A DNA stretch of 64,000 nt from positions 62,001 through 126,000 of the forward strand of contig JAFYLH010000032.1 in assembly GCA_017537175.1 (NCBI GenBank), given 5' to 3'. A model generated the notes under the pieces. That model saw nothing but the letters and a program-made list of their open reading frames with translations, was not told the origin of the DNA and ran no database searches. Positions 17,601-25,824 of this stretch are shown here, piece by piece. Origin of the DNA: Clostridia bacterium. GTDB lineage: Bacteria; Bacillota; Clostridia; Oscillospirales; CAG-272. The first letter of the stretch is position 1; every line of letters starts with the position of its first letter. Both the position numbers and the translations under genes were made by a program.

Positions 17601-18071
17601 TTATTGCTTTATAAATCCGTTTTTCAAAGCACAGCTTTCGCAAAGCAGATATTCCACATCCTCCATTCCGAGGGTGCTTTTTGCTATATAGGTTTTAAGC
17701 TTCCCGTCCTTTTTTCCGCAGAAGGCACAGGAGTAAGTTTTTATCTTAACATTTTCTTTTTTCAGCGAAGATATAAGATTATCTAATGCACTGTCCTCCT
17801 TTTTGTACTCATTCTTTTGCTCAGGAACCATATGTCGGCGGAGCTCCATTGTGCTTTCGACCAGCTCGCCAAAGGCATAGAGCACCCAGGTGGAAATATA
17901 CGCAGCTATAGGTCCTAAAATTATAGCAAGGAGTCCAAACAATATCATATCAAGATCCACGACTATCATTGCTAATCCCGAAAAAACAGCACCGATCGCT
18001 TCGATAACAAAGAGTCACTTTGCCCAGAATTTAATTTTACCGCCGATGTTTTCGTATAATTTGTCAAGTAT
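17601..18071 (-). pseudogene. Degraded paralogue of the neighbouring two-helix membrane protein
   Basis: Reading from 18071 the frame aligns along its length with the N-terminal half of the 17065-17556 product (LDKLYENIGGKIK against LFDNVGRKIQ; LYAFGELVEST against IYGFGRLIENT). Two lesions are visible: the codon eight bases after GGAGG is ATA (18069-18071) where ATG is expected, and an in-frame TGA (18015-18017) stands at codon 19 where the paralogue has Gly. From 17969 the frame is open for 122 codons and ends in a Cys-pair domain (SCAFCGKK ... LLCESC). An internal start at 17969 could still yield a shortened protein. Confidence 0.7.
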
Positions 18072-18097
18072 GGTTAAAACCTCCAAATAACTATGGT

Positions 18098-18176
18098 TTA
18101 TTGTAACATAATCAATTCAAAAAGTAAACCCCAACGGTATAAAACCAAATGTTTTACAGATAATAATATCACAATT
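18098..18176 (+). repeat. spoVT leader-like repeat, copy 1
   Basis: Same block as at 19395, 20147 and upstream of the intact spoVT: a minus-strand promoter, then AAAGTAAA, GGTATAA-N16-GATAATA and ACAATTTG. The Shine-Dalgarno end of the leader and ATGAAAGC (18317-18340) are separated from it by about 140 bases of inserted palindromic sequence. Confidence 0.7.
18100..18128 (-). promoter_or_regulatory. Cargo promoter, unit 0
   Basis: On the minus strand TTTACT (18123-18128) and TACAAT (18100-18105), 17-base spacing, reading into the two membrane-protein frames. Identical architecture occurs at 19395-19423 and 20147-20175. Confidence 0.7.
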
Positions 18177-18189
18177 TGAAAATTTTGTT

Positions 18190-18212
18190 GTAGGGGAGGC
18201 GTTTCACCTCCC
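18190..18212. repeat. Dispersed TAGGGG...CCCC hairpin
   Basis: TAGGGGAGG and CCTCCC arms. Related TAGGG-framed hairpins with other stems lie at 20229-20252, 29286-29311 and 37377-37402. Confidence 0.5.
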
Positions 18213-18258
18213 GTCGGGATCTAACCGATCTTTTGCGGGAGGGGAAACCCCTTCGAGG

Positions 18259-18295
18259 ACCCCCAAAGCTCGGCAAGCTCGCTTCGGGGAACCCC
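18259..18295. repeat. 37-bp palindromic element, copy 1
   Basis: Begins ACCCCCAAAGCTCGG and ends CTTCGGGGAACCCC; CCCC-A-AAGC pairs with GCTT-C-GGGG. A copy differing by one base lies at 45310-45346. Confidence 0.75.
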
Positions 18296-18316
18296 GGCCT
18301 CCCATACGAAATCTGA

Positions 18317-18619
18317 TAAGGAGATTTTTATATATGAAAGCGCCCGAAGGAAGTGCCCTTGGGGTGCAACCGGAGAACGAGCCGAGCGCTGCCGGTGGCA
18401 GATACAGCGAGGCGAGTGAGTGGCAGCGGTCGATGATGTCAAGCGAATTACATTCGCGCAGACAGAATCGGGCACCGCAACAGGGTTAGAAGAATAGAGG
18501 CTTGTGTTATAATAGGGCAAACCGCCTGAAACCCGCATAAACACTGTGCTTTTCGCTAGTTTGCCCTATTGAACACAAGGGTGTCAAAATAGGTTTTTCG
18601 GCGGTTTTTATACATAGCA
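18317..18619. other. GC-rich mobile-element-like remnant with long inverted repeat
   Basis: Starts with the spoVT-like AAGGAGATTTTTATAT and ATGAAAGC, after which the spoVT codons are replaced by GC-rich sequence quite unlike its surroundings. A ~20-bp inverted repeat (CTTGTGTT-AATAGGGCAAAC at 18501-18522 against GTTTGCCCTATT-AACACAAG at 18558-18578) encloses 35 bases. A 107-codon minus frame crosses this stretch, but it spans the palindromes and is not credible as a gene. Confidence 0.45.
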
Positions 18620-18648
18620 AAAGCGAGGTGAATTTCACCTCGCTTCTA
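18620..18648. terminator. Terminator of cargo unit 1
   Basis: GCGAGGTG-AATTT-CACCTCGC hairpin with flanking A and T runs, just past the lipoprotein stop. Close relatives end units at 19661 and 20298. Confidence 0.8.
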
Positions 18649-18654
18649 TTATGC

Positions 18655-19374
18655 TCAATCTTCTATTGACAAACCTGATTCTAAAAGAGCCCAATCTTCT
18701 TTATATTCTTGTAAAAACGCCTTTTTCCCTTCTTCAGTAAACTCTTCAATATATGCATGAGAATCGTTTTTTATTATATATTCGTCGTCGCCTTGGTTAT
18801 AGTACTTTCCAGGAGACGGAATGCTGAATCCAGCTTTTCTTTCAATTGCTCGTTTTGTATACTCCTTATTGATCTCAAGAGCAGTCTGCCAAACTTGTTC
18901 AAGCTCATCCTCGCTCAACATTTTATATTCAGGCAAATTTAGTTCAGCAAATATAGTGTTTGTGTTATGGTGATATTTGGCGCGTATACTATCTCTGACT
19001 TTCCAGCTTGAGTAATTATCGGCGAGAATGCTTTGCATAATAATATAATCATAATCAGTATCAATACGATAGTAGGTCTTTACAAACTCGCCGGCTGCAA
19101 AACCATCATTCCATACCCAATCGGAAACACTAGCCACATGGCACTCAACGCCGTTGATAACCGCATCCCATTCACGAAATTCCCAATCGTATTCATCAAC
19201 TGTATCGTTATATTCTTCTGAAACAGTAGCATTAGGGTCGATAGCTTTTGCAAATGTCAAAACCTCTTCGTATGTATGATGCTTTTTCGTCCATCCATCA
19301 GGTGGATTATAGGTGCAACCTGATAGACATAAGATAAATGTTATGCATAACAACACGGATAATGTTTTCTTCAT
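18655..19374 (-). CDS. Lipoprotein of unknown function (cargo unit 1)
   Basis: 239 residues. A lipobox (LSGC, Cys20) ends a signal peptide, so the protein is a membrane-anchored lipoprotein. The mature part is rich in Tyr, Trp, Asp and Glu with no motif I recognise; a segment EMDQVW-like helical region (SEDELEQVWQTALEINKEYTK) precedes a stretch with GKYYNQGDDEYIIKN. It stands alone between a spoVT-leader repeat (its promoter side) and a terminator. Probable accessory gene. Confidence 0.75.
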   Translation of the reverse strand: MKKTLSVLLCITFILCLSGCTYNPPDGWTKKHHTYEEVLTFAKAIDPNATVSEEYNDTVDEYDWEFREWDAVINGVECHVASVSDWVWNDGFAAGEFVKTYYRIDTDYDYIIMQSILADNYSSWKVRDSIRAKYHHNTNTIFAELNLPEYKMLSEDELEQVWQTALEINKEYTKRAIERKAGFSIPSPGKYYNQGDDEYIIKNDSHAYIEEFTEEGKKAFLQEYKEDWALLESGLSIED

Positions 19375-19394
19375 AAAATCACCGCCTTTTATTT

Positions 19395-19423
19395 ATTATA
19401 TCATATTTAATTTCAAAAGTAAA
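19395..19423 (-). promoter_or_regulatory. Cargo promoter, unit 1
   Basis: TTTACT (19418-19423) and TATAAT (19395-19400) on the minus strand, 17-base spacing, about 20 bases before the lipoprotein start. Part of the conserved divergent block. Confidence 0.75.
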
Positions 19424-19599
19424 TCTTGCGGTATATTTCTCCCACAATTACAGATAATAACAACACAATTTGTAATTTAAGGAGAAATGTATATATGAAA
19501 GCAACAGGTATTGTACGTCGTATAGACGACCTTGGTCGTGTGGTTATACCGAAAGAAATTCGCAGAACAATGCGTATCCGTGAGGGAGAACCTCTTTAT

Positions 19600-19656
19600 A
19601 CAACATTGACACTTTTCGACAGGTTTTGTTTGGCGATACATAGTGTGGTAAAAAGA
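19600..19656 (+). repeat. Junction repeat R, copy 1
   Basis: Begins ACAACATTGACAC directly after spoVT-stub codon 34-35 and ends near GATACATAGTGTGGT. Copies are at 25267-25321 (about 85-90% identical by eye) and, partial, at 20249-20291. Confidence 0.8.
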
Positions 19657-19660
19657 ACAA

Positions 19661-19687
19661 CATCGGAGCGAATTTCACTCCGATGTT
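19661..19687. terminator. Terminator of cargo unit 2
   Basis: CATCGGAG-CGAATTTCA-CTCCGATG followed by TT. Same loop (GAATTTCA) as the unit 1 and unit 3 terminators, with different stems. Confidence 0.75.
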
Positions 19688-19736
19688 AATTTGCTATGTC
19701 TGATTTGGTGCTGGCGTGTTTAAAGTTATTCTTCAC

Positions 19737-20093
19737 TTATACAAAGTGGTTATTAATTAACCACTCTTCCCAATTTTCCTCATTTAGCGTTTCGTATTTT
19801 GGATTTTCCTGTGTATTATCACATAGTCGCACCTTATTGTATACAACGCATTCATGTATTTGCTCTTTTGATAATATCTCTTTGAATTCATCATATGTTA
19901 TTGTGTATAGGTTTTCCAGATATCTTCCACCACACTCTTTAATTGAAGAAACTACAAGAGTGCCGTTACTTTTATCTATTAAAAGATAGCGTTGATAGTA
20001 ATAACGACCATCGTCATGAGTCCCATACCAAAATAAACGAACCAAACTATTTCGGTTTTGTCTATCACGCATATAATTTATCGCCGGTTCCAT
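19737..20093 (-). CDS. Hypothetical cytoplasmic protein (cargo unit 2)
   Basis: 118 residues from ATG 20093, preceded by GTGAGGGTATACTT; 15 further in-frame codons upstream lack a ribosome binding site. No signal peptide or membrane segment. Acidic C terminus (YETLNEENWEEWLINNHFV) and a central beta-rich part (GRYYYQRYLLIDKSNGTLVVSSI). Not recognised. It is one gene between a spoVT-leader block and a junction repeat, so it looks like exchangeable cargo. Confidence 0.7.
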   Translation of the reverse strand: MEPAINYMRDRQNRNSLVRLFWYGTHDDGRYYYQRYLLIDKSNGTLVVSSIKECGGRYLENLYTITYDEFKEILSKEQIHECVVYNKVRLCDNTQENPKYETLNEENWEEWLINNHFV

Positions 20094-20146
20094 AAGTATA
20101 CCCTCACACATAATATATTTTAAACACAAAATTACCAATCCATTTT

Positions 20147-20228
20147 ATTATATCATAGTGACAGCAAAAAGTAAATATTACAGTATAAATCCCCTTGATT
20201 TACAGATAATAATATTACGATTTAAAAT
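20147..20228 (+). repeat. spoVT leader-like repeat, copy 3, with cargo promoter of unit 2
   Basis: Minus-strand TTTACT (20170-20175) and TATAAT (20147-20152) at 17-base spacing drive the 20093 gene. On the plus strand AGTATAA-N16-GATAATA (20177-20206) matches the spoVT leader. The block then breaks off before the Shine-Dalgarno into a TAGGG-framed hairpin (20229-20252). Confidence 0.75.
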
Positions 20229-20248
20229 GTAGGGAACGGATTTATCCG

Positions 20249-20291
20249 TTCCGTTATTGCAGTTTGTTTGGCTATACATAGTGTGGTGAAA
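20249..20291 (+). repeat. Junction repeat R, partial copy
   Basis: Retains the right half of the junction repeat (GTTTGTTTGGC then ATACATAGTGTGGTGAAAAG); the ACAACATTGACAC half is missing. Confidence 0.65.
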
Positions 20292-20297
20292 AGAGCA

Positions 20298-20328
20298 ACA
20301 GCGAGGTAAAATTCACCTCGCTGTTTTA
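20298..20328. terminator. Terminator of cargo unit 3
   Basis: GCGAGGT-AAAATTC-ACCTCGC with T-rich flank, 50 bases after the large SLH protein's stop. Confidence 0.75.
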
Positions 20329-20377
20329 TTCCGTCTTATTTTTTGGTCTATGTATTTTACAATGTCTTTTTTAGATA

Positions 20378-23300
20378 TTACTTTCTGAAATTATCAAAGC
20401 CCTTGAACATTACAGTAGCCTGAGCTCTGGTAGCTGTACCGTTAGGATCAAGATATGTCTTGTTGTCCTTGGTAGTACCGGAGATAAGACCTGCTGCAAC
20501 TGCCCATTCCATAGGCTCCTTAGCCCAGTTTGCAACCTTAGATACGTCAGGGAATACGGAGAGATCTTCTCTGCCTGTGATATCAATGCCGTTCTTCTCG
20601 GAGTATACGTAGAAGAATCTTGCAACCTGTGCTCTGGTTACGTTGTTGTTAGGACCGAACTTGGTTTCGGAAAGACCGCTTGTAATGCCCTGCTCTACTG
20701 CCCAGCATACAACCTCGTTGTACCAGTGAGAGGTCTTTACGTCCTTGAAGCCTGCGTCTACAGTATCGTATGCTGTGAGATCCACACCGTCAAGCTTAGC
20801 AAGCATGGTAAGGAACTGCGCTCTTGTAAGCTTACCATTAGGAACAAATGTTGTTTCGGTCATACCACTAACATAACCTTTATTTAAACAATACATTACA
20901 GAAGTATAGAACCAATAACTTTCCTTTACATCATTAAACGGATTATTTTGTGTAGCAGTTTCAAATTTTGCTGTAATGGTTACATCTTTTTCGACTCTGA
21001 ATCTATAAGTCTGTTCAGTGCTAAGTAATGTTGTTCCTTCATACCAGCCGACAAAGGTATAGTTGGCGTTTGGTGTTGCTTCAATTTGTGCAAAACTACC
21101 TTCGAGTCGAATACCTTGTCCCAATACTGTTCCGTAAGCATCATTATTTACTTGAAGTTGTACCATATAATAAGCCTCGGCGGCTTCTTCACCTGTAATA
21201 TTGATATCTGCTGCTATATTTTTACCGTTATCGTCTTTAAGTGTATATATAGCCGAAGAACCATCAATTGCTTCTCCTTCTAAATCCTTATAACTATATT
21301 CCGGGATATTTGAATTTAAAACATCTCCGTTTTCGATTTCTACATCAAAGAAACCGGTTACCCTAACGGTATCATTTGCTATTGGATTGTATTCGTTTAT
21401 AGAATATGACATTGTTCCGTCTGCAGTAGCTTGTAAACTGATATCATACTCAGCATTAGAGGGAAGTATAACTATTTTTTCTCCGTCTTCATTGATTGCA
21501 GTTATTATAGAACTGTTTTCTATAACTTGAGGCATATCGTCATTTATACTTGCTACTATATTTCCTTCACTGTCTGTTACTGTTACGTCAATAGGACAAT
21601 TAATACGTATTATTCTATAATTTCCGGAGCTGAAAGATTCTCCGGCTCCTGAATTATAGTTCATATCCATTGAACGTAACCAAGCGAAACATAATTCAGG
21701 ATGATGAGCAGATCCAATCCCATCAATATTACCTATCAAAGTAGATGTGAGATTCGGATGATTTACAATATATGCTACCAATAAATCTGCTATTGATTGA
21801 ATAGCAGTATCTATCTCATTTTCATTATATGCTATTCCTGCATTATCAAGACCGTCTTTTATAAAACCTGCAATTACATTGTATGCTTCTCTTTCTTTTT
21901 CAGCAGATGATTTGAATGGATTGGTGTCAAATAAGGGACTAACAATATCTGTCCAATTATCTCTAAAATCATTTGTTACAGATTCTATCAATTGATCTGC
22001 TTGAGAATCGGAAGCTCCAAAAAATGTAGATGCAATATACCTAATATCTTCTTGGTATGTAGCTACATAATTATCTCTATTCCATATAAACTCTCGCATT
22101 AATCTGTTAATGAAATCATCTAAAAATATAGATTGTGAAAGGTTGTTTCTCGTATCATCTTGAATGGGAGATTTACCACCCGGAAGGATATTTGTAACAA
22201 CAAATTTCTTCATCTGAAAATCATCTACAGTATAAGAACCTGTACTGCTTAAACTATAGAATTCCTTAAGCATATTCTGTAACTTGACAGAATAATATGC
22301 ATCGTTTTCCTCTGTAGGTATAATTTTATCAATTCCGTATCTACCAAAATCAAAAGTGGATGGAGCTACTTTTGTTACAGGATCGTTAGGATTTATAATG
22401 TTAAAAATGCTATCATAAATACTATCATACAGATTATCGGAAATTATACCACCGCTAGGTGTTTCAAAACAATATGTAAAGATGTCTGTAGCTGAGTAAC
22501 TAATTCCATTTCCGATAGATGATATATAATTTTTTGCACTTTTATCACATAATGCAGCACCAACTAAATTTGCAGTTGCAGCAGCTCTGCTATATCCGGT
22601 AACCCAAATTTTAACTTTACCATCGATGCCATAATCATTAATGTATTTGTTGATAAATTTCAGTACATTTTCTTTGGCTTCTCTAAAACCTTGATGTTGA
22701 CCGGTGGAGCCCATAGTGAAGTTGCTTGTCCACTCACTTTCGTAACCGCTACCGCGAATTGCAACAGCGATTAACGTATATATTTCGTCATCATCTTCGA
22801 TTTTTTTACTTGCTCCGACTACACCAATTGAATCTGTGGTGGGTTTATTTTCGTTGTCAAATCCGCCTATAAGATAATCGTTTGTCGAATAATTGGTGAA
22901 TCCGCACTGCGTTAATAAATCACTTGCATTTTTACTTTTTTCTGTATAGTCGTTTCCACCATCGCTGCTGCCAAATGCCGACATTGCGAGACACATTGAC
23001 ATTGTAGCAAGACTCGAGTTATATATGTCCGAAAAATCTGTAAAATAATCGTCGTCATAGTAGAAGGTTGAACTATAGTCATGTGCTCCGCTTTGATAGT
23101 AAAAAGTTCCGCGTAATTTAGTATTTGTTATGTCATCAGCAACATTGCCAAATGTAAATTCCAAGTCATCGGGATCTATTACTTCATAATAACCCGAATT
23201 TTGAATATCTTGCAAAACTTTAGATGCAAAGGACTTGGTAGTACTATTCATCGAATGTAAAAATCCAAGCGAGTATATGCTATAAATATTTTTTAGTTCT

Positions 23301-23977
23301 GTTGCTGTGTTGTATAATGAATTGGCATATTCATAACAATAATAGGAAGCATTGTGGGTTCCGTAATAATCAGAATAAGAATAACGTCCCGTGCTTGTAT
23401 GGCTACCCGCGGTAGGAACACCGTCGGTCATTACAACGATATTTTTTATATTTGCCGAAGAACGTTGTAACAAAACATCTGCTTTTTTTAATCCGGCATT
23501 TATGTTGGTCCAACTACCTTCGGCATCCATTGAGTTTATCGTACTCTTTAATAGTGTTAAACTACTTGTAAAATTACAATAGTCAGTAATATCAGTATCG
23601 TATATAACAACACTAACCCGGTTTGTTCCGTCAGCTGATAAAACACTTTCACAGAATTTAATAGCAGAAGATTTCAATACATTCATAGGAGTTCCGGCCA
23701 TACTTACTGAATTATCAAGTACAAGCACGGTATCTCGCACCGTATCGTTATCGCTGTTTTGTAAAGACATAGTATTATCAACGTTGAATGCTGACATCGA
23801 AGTTGTGAGCTGTTGATTAAACGTTTTTGATACCTGTTCGTTTTCTGCGTAATCACCATACGGTGTAATAGTTTCACATTTGTTAGAGTTTCCATCATTA
23901 GCAAAAACCATAGTTGGAACAATAGTGGAAACTAATAGTAATACCACTAAACAAAAACTTGAAATTCTTTTTTTCAT
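20378..23977 (-). CDS. S-layer-anchored vWA/lipase-like surface protein
   Basis: 1199 residues from ATG 23977 with GGAGA upstream. A signal peptide spans ~1-26. A von Willebrand A domain follows (TVLVLDNSVSM, MIDAS residues Asp88, Ser90, Ser92; later VVMTDGVPTAG). About residue 461 is GYSRA, a GxSxG nucleophile elbow in a class 3 lipase-like alpha/beta hydrolase region. Near 935-1005 is an InlB B-repeat-like segment (FVGWYEGTTLLS ... ITAKFE). Residues ~1010-1199 are three SLH domains (TRAQ motifs) that bind cell-wall polymer. It should be displayed on the cell surface. Base composition is more AT-rich than the flanking core genes except in the SLH part. It follows a DUF6273 gene by 22 bases. 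Confidence 0.85.
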   Translation of the reverse strand: MKKRISSFCLVVLLLVSTIVPTMVFANDGNSNKCETITPYGDYAENEQVSKTFNQQLTTSMSAFNVDNTMSLQNSDNDTVRDTVLVLDNSVSMAGTPMNVLKSSAIKFCESVLSADGTNRVSVVIYDTDITDYCNFTSSLTLLKSTINSMDAEGSWTNINAGLKKADVLLQRSSANIKNIVVMTDGVPTAGSHTSTGRYSYSDYYGTHNASYYCYEYANSLYNTATELKNIYSIYSLGFLHSMNSTTKSFASKVLQDIQNSGYYEVIDPDDLEFTFGNVADDITNTKLRGTFYYQSGAHDYSSTFYYDDDYFTDFSDIYNSSLATMSMCLAMSAFGSSDGGNDYTEKSKNASDLLTQCGFTNYSTNDYLIGGFDNENKPTTDSIGVVGASKKIEDDDEIYTLIAVAIRGSGYESEWTSNFTMGSTGQHQGFREAKENVLKFINKYINDYGIDGKVKIWVTGYSRAAATANLVGAALCDKSAKNYISSIGNGISYSATDIFTYCFETPSGGIISDNLYDSIYDSIFNIINPNDPVTKVAPSTFDFGRYGIDKIIPTEENDAYYSVKLQNMLKEFYSLSSTGSYTVDDFQMKKFVVTNILPGGKSPIQDDTRNNLSQSIFLDDFINRLMREFIWNRDNYVATYQEDIRYIASTFFGASDSQADQLIESVTNDFRDNWTDIVSPLFDTNPFKSSAEKEREAYNVIAGFIKDGLDNAGIAYNENEIDTAIQSIADLLVAYIVNHPNLTSTLIGNIDGIGSAHHPELCFAWLRSMDMNYNSGAGESFSSGNYRIIRINCPIDVTVTDSEGNIVASINDDMPQVIENSSIITAINEDGEKIVILPSNAEYDISLQATADGTMSYSINEYNPIANDTVRVTGFFDVEIENGDVLNSNIPEYSYKDLEGEAIDGSSAIYTLKDDNGKNIAADINITGEEAAEAYYMVQLQVNNDAYGTVLGQGIRLEGSFAQIEATPNANYTFVGWYEGTTLLSTEQTYRFRVEKDVTITAKFETATQNNPFNDVKESYWFYTSVMYCLNKGYVSGMTETTFVPNGKLTRAQFLTMLAKLDGVDLTAYDTVDAGFKDVKTSHWYNEVVCWAVEQGITSGLSETKFGPNNNVTRAQVARFFYVYSEKNGIDITGREDLSVFPDVSKVANWAKEPMEWAVAAGLISGTTKDNKTYLDPNGTATRAQATVMFKGFDNFRK

Positions 23978-23999
23978 AAAAACTATCTCCTTTTTTATT

Positions 24000-24734
24000 T
24001 TAATCAATATAATATATATTATCTTTTTTATAAACTTCTATATCACCCTTTATGCAAAAAGCAGGTCTTACACCATTTAATGCAGACACATCTCCACTAC
24101 CTATTTTTCCATTACTGCCGATTGCCCAAGCAGCATTTCTGTACCACGTATATGATGAACGTAACCACCAGCTGGAAGGTGAATTATTTTGGAATGCAAT
24201 GAGATGCGCAGAAGTGTTAAAAAAATCTATTTTTTCTCCTTCCGAGACAAGTAATGAATTATTCTTCAATCCAACTTCGGTACATGACAGCAAGAAAACT
24301 TTTCTTTTAATGGTTTTAGTAATATAACCGCAACTACCAATGCTTTCTTTAGAAGTAATTTCAATGTCTGTTTCTGGAATTAATTCTTGTAAATTACAAG
24401 AAAGACTATAAAAAAACTCTTGATTCAAGTATGCATCTAAATCACAATTAGCATAGTACGAACTTTTCTTGTCAAAACTCATATTAACATCCAATAAATC
24501 TTGTCTAAGTAAAAGACACATACCATTATAATCGTCATCTATAACCAAATAAGGACACAGCCTGTCATTCTCGTAAATATAGATAACACAATCATTTGAG
24601 CTGCGATTATATGAGTGGTTTTTTAATGTTAGATTCGTATTATTCACGTTAATGTACCATAAAATCAAAAGAATAGGGAATATCATAAATGTAAGCAAAA
24701 TTGCATAGCGTTTTTTGTTAATCAATTTCATCAT
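24000..24734 (-). CDS. Membrane-anchored DUF6273 protein
   Basis: 244 residues. One N-terminal transmembrane helix (about 10-27) and an extracellular part with the DUF6273 hallmarks SSWWLRSSY and GVRPAFCIKGD near the C terminus. These domains resemble lectin/FGE-type folds of surface proteins; function unknown. An adjacent second ATG gives a one-residue shorter form; no strong ribosome binding site is visible. It precedes the SLH protein by 22 bases and is probably its operon partner. Confidence 0.75.
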   Translation of the reverse strand: MMKLINKKRYAILLTFMIFPILLILWYINVNNTNLTLKNHSYNRSSNDCVIYIYENDRLCPYLVIDDDYNGMCLLLRQDLLDVNMSFDKKSSYYANCDLDAYLNQEFFYSLSCNLQELIPETDIEITSKESIGSCGYITKTIKRKVFLLSCTEVGLKNNSLLVSEGEKIDFFNTSAHLIAFQNNSPSSWWLRSSYTWYRNAAWAIGSNGKIGSGDVSALNGVRPAFCIKGDIEVYKKDNIYYID

Positions 24735-25266
24735 TTACCAATATTTATTGATATTAATATCTCCCTTTGCTCGATTTTTTAATATACTTTGTTTTATGAG
24801 TATTACCCTATTAAATTTATTAAAAGTTTATAGCACATACAGAATTACTTGATGAGAGCTAAGCTTTAAAAACTTTGGATTATACTTTTTTATCCACAAA
24901 CGATTTTAAAAGTAACAAATCTTGTCGACTGTGTTATCAGTATTATATGCTAAAATCCATTTTATAGCGTTTCGGAACTTACGTCTTATTGTAACACATT
25001 GTTTTTTAATTTGCAACACCTGGTTGAATATTTGTTCATGGTATGGCGAAGAGGTATGTATATCCGCCTTGTATGATTATCTTCATAATACTTCAACGTT
25101 TAAGATTTATGGAGGAAATATATTGTATGGGATCTAATTAAAATTGAAATACCGTATAGAGAAGTAGATAACTTAGATGTTAACATTTCTAGGCGATAAA
25201 TACAAATGCATATAAGTATAAATAAAAGTAATTTTAACGATTAAGATCAAAAGAGATTCCTTGCTG
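24735..25266. other. AT-rich gap without convincing genes
   Basis: About 530 bases with only short unsupported frames (a 71-codon plus frame at 24922 lacks a ribosome binding site and family features). Its last ~25 bases (GAGATTCCTTG before 25267) resemble spoVT codons 31-35, perhaps a decayed stub ahead of the junction repeat. Confidence 0.5.
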
Positions 25267-25321
25267 ACAACATTGACACCTCTCGACAGGTTTTGCTTTG
25301 CGATACATAGTGTGGTGGAAA
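25267..25321 (+). repeat. Junction repeat R, copy 3
   Basis: Starts ACAACATTGACACC and ends near CATAGTGTGGTGGAAAG; same order and orientation as the 19600 copy. It is followed by the 25399 cargo gene and then the intact spoVT. Confidence 0.8.
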
Positions 25322-25398
25322 GATTTAATAATTAACTGATTCAATATGTTGATTAAATATATGGAATATGTTATAATAAAACAAAAGGGAGTACATAT

Positions 25399-25812
25399 AT
25401 GTTTTTTAATAAAAAGATAATTTGTCAAAAATGCAAGAAAAAACTTTCAAAAAAGGAATTCTCAAGTTTTTCTAACGAGAATATTTGTATATCTTGTTAT
25501 CAGAAGGAGAAGGAAAAAAGAGAAAAAAGGGAATCCGATGCCAACTGGCAATACATAGAAAACAATTGTCGGACATTATTTACGCTACATTGTGATGCAT
25601 ATGTTTCCACAACGTCGGTAGGGTTTGATATATCTAAAAAGAAGCCTTGTATAATACGCAGTCATGCCTTTGGACCACGTGATTCTTGGATGTATTGGTC
25701 ATATTACTACATTGAATTTGATGAACTGCAAGATTTGGCAAAAAAAGTCTCAGAAGAAGTTTATGAAAAATATAAAAATATGAATGAAAAAAATTGGAAA
25801 GAGTGCATTTAG
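25399..25812 (+). CDS. Hypothetical protein with N-terminal Cys-pair zinc finger (cargo unit 4)
   Basis: 137 residues; AAAAGGGAG precedes the ATG. The first 40 residues carry CQKCKKKLSKKEF ... ENICISCYQK, a four-Cys treble-clef-like finger, then a charged helix (KEKEKREKRES), then a ~80-residue domain with a WMYWSYYYIEFDEL motif. Not recognised. Unlike the other cargo genes it is on the plus strand and ends 12 bases before the spoVT sigma-G-like promoter. Confidence 0.7.
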   Translation: MFFNKKIICQKCKKKLSKKEFSSFSNENICISCYQKEKEKREKRESDANWQYIENNCRTLFTLHCDAYVSTTSVGFDISKKKPCIIRSHAFGPRDSWMYWSYYYIEFDELQDLAKKVSEEVYEKYKNMNEKNWKECI

Positions 25813-25824
25813 TTTTAATATCAA

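Larger units (their letters stand above)
19495..19689 (+). pseudogene. Truncated spoVT 5' end (35 codons) fused to junction repeat
   Basis: A full leader with AAGGAG and ATG at 19495 encodes the first 34 residues of SpoVT, identical to the intact copy except one Asp/Glu change near the end (REGEPL against REGDPL). At DNA level about 26 of 102 bases differ, nearly all synonymous (CGT for AGA, GGT for GGA). After codon 34-35 the frame runs into the junction repeat and stops 30 codons later. The AbrB DNA-binding arm is thus mostly present, but the GAF-like domain is absent. Confidence 0.85.

Noticed and set aside
18221..18544. 107-codon minus-strand frame
   Set aside because: Crosses the 37-bp palindrome and the long inverted repeat, has no ribosome binding site, and looks like a frame opened by GC-rich repeat sequence.
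24922..25137. 71-codon plus-strand frame in the AT-rich gap
   Set aside because: No ribosome binding site, no recognisable domain and an irregular Cys/Ile/Leu-rich composition.
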